DNA from: a virus | Length of the DNA: 49,888 bases | Virus record (IMG/VR): IMGVR_UViG_3300025009_000151 | Span: 1-49,888 of that record | Strand: one strand, 5' to 3' | Made by a program: the position numbers and the translations under genes | In this document: positions 49,188-49,888 of the stretch, one piece after another | How positions within the stretch are numbered: the first letter of the stretch is position 1 | Layout: every line of letters begins with the position of its first letter | The notes under the pieces: generated by a model | Database searches by the model: none | Seen by the model: only the letters and a program-made list of their open reading frames with translations | Told to the model about the DNA's origin: nothing

Positions 49188-49888
49188 TTAATTCACCACC
49201 CCGGTAGACGGTTCAATGTGTAGTGCTTTCTCCTCTGGACTGAGCATACCGTCATTGAACGTGAGTGTTACGCCACCGCCGTGTTGGTACACGTTAGAGT
49301 CCACACGATCACGAAATTTCTCTGGTCTGTATGCCTTGAGAAGAAACATTAAAAGTGTGTCTGATTTAGCCTTAGCACGTTCTAATGCCACAGACTCCAA
49401 CTCGTCCGCTATAACGTCCCGCGACTCAAGTACCGCCTCGGCAAACGCCGGACACTCCTCCATCCAGTCACGACGAGTGCTGCTGGCCATAGATACCATG
49501 CTATCAGCGACCTCCACAGTACCGAAGTTAACGTATGACGCAATGTATACGACCATACGCTTTATTACTTCTGTGGGAGTTAGTTTATATTTTGAGCAGT
49601 ATTTAATGAAGTAGTTACTTTTAGAAACTTGTTTAAAGGCTTCCTCTTTGTTCATTAGAGAGATAATTTTTTTCTTCTTACCCTCTTTGTACTTCTCGGA
49701 TGCCAATAATAAAGAGGTTATCTTTTTAGCCTCTTTTTGGTCTTGGATAGTAGGTCTGCCATGTTTACCTTTACGAACGAGTTTCACGGCCTCTTTATAC
49801 AGTTTAGCCTCAAAAGCGTCCGCTATAGGAGTCGGAGTATCGTCCACTTTTTTAGTCTCAACTTTAGGCTTAGATTTAGTTCCTTTAC
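49188..49888 (-). CDS. terS: Terminase small subunit (runs off the right edge)
   Basis: Partial. From the edge the open frame reads KGTKSKPKVETKK before the GTG at 49847, so the true start lies beyond. Helical and basic, with GKHGRPTIQDQKEAKKITSL and AEVADSMVSMASSTRRDWM-like HTH parts. It recognises packaging sites and precedes terL. The start may be ATG at 12 if the ends join, giving about 236 aa. Confidence 0.8.
   Translation of the reverse strand, partial: KGTKSKPKVETKKVDDTPTPIADAFEAKLYKEAVKLVRKGKHGRPTIQDQKEAKKITSLLLASEKYKEGKKKKIISLMNKEEAFKQVSKSNYFIKYCSKYKLTPTEVIKRMVVYIASYVNFGTVEVADSMVSMASSTRRDWMEECPAFAEAVLESRDVIADELESVALERAKAKSDTLLMFLLKAYRPEKFRDRVDSNVYQHGGGVTLTFNDGMLSPEEKALHIEPSTGVVN

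Noticed and set aside
1-49888. Prophage integration module (integrase, attachment sites)
   Set aside because: No recombinase motif or attP-like region was seen; the excisionase-like protein alone is not enough.

Overview
The window is a tailed-phage genome, probably short-tailed (podovirus-like) and essentially complete. Its host was probably an anaerobic, low-GC Gram-positive bacterium, most likely in the Clostridia. The evidence for the host is strong Shine-Dalgarno sites, sigma-A-type promoters with 17-nt spacers, an oxygen-sensitive ribonucleotide reductase activase (NrdG), a phage radical SAM enzyme, and an amidase endolysin that ends in an S-layer homology domain. No tRNA, rRNA, CRISPR array, transposon or integrase was seen. 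The two ends appear to join: a ribosome binding site and ATG at positions 28-10 on the minus strand lead into the small terminase, which is open at the right edge. Dropping a 2-base overlap (AC at both ends) puts the two parts in one frame, so the molecule is probably circular or circularly permuted, about 49,886 bp.

Layout. (1) 1-5.0 kb, leftward: a small RHH-like protein, endolysin, dCMP deaminase, thymidylate synthase, MazG-like protein, DUF3310 protein, NrdG, a zinc ribbon, a HAD-like protein that seems to start at AUU, and a radical SAM protein. This is mostly nucleotide supply plus lysis. (2) 5.0-6.1 kb: about 1 kb of non-coding DNA with a G-quadruplex motif, a long hairpin and repeats; it is the best candidate for an origin or control region. 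(3) 6.1-10.9 kb, rightward (one small gene leftward): small accessory genes, repeated leader hairpins, promoters with palindromic operators and a textbook hammerhead ribozyme. (4) 10.9-17.9 kb, leftward: a plasmid-like pair (replication-relaxation protein and FtsK-like ATPase), small proteins, an MT-A70 methyltransferase, a primase-helicase, a C5-cytosine methyltransferase and an excisionase-like HTH protein. (5) 18.0-30.2 kb, rightward: SNF2 helicase, a uracil-DNA-glycosylase/DNA polymerase A fusion split by a group I intron, a Cas4/RecB-like nuclease, a Sak4-like recombinase, an SSB-like protein and a VRR-NUC nuclease. (6) 30.3-49.9 kb, leftward: terminases (the large subunit split by a second group I intron), portal, scaffold, decoration proteins, a gpT-like capsid protein, connector and tail proteins, a very large ejection protein carrying a LAGLIDADG intein, and an XhlA/holin pair.

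How it fits together: dCMP deaminase, ThyA, MazG-like, DUF3310 and NrdG shape the dNTP pool. The primase-helicase, Pol A, SSB-like protein, Sak4, SNF2 and nucleases replicate and recombine DNA. Two methyltransferases can mark it. The terminases package it, and endolysin, XhlA and holin release progeny. The most unusual aspect is the number of self-acting elements: two group I introns and one intein, with both introns placed inside catalytic motifs, plus the hammerhead ribozyme. CCACA/TGTGG is also strongly over-represented. All function calls come from reading motifs; no database search was possible.
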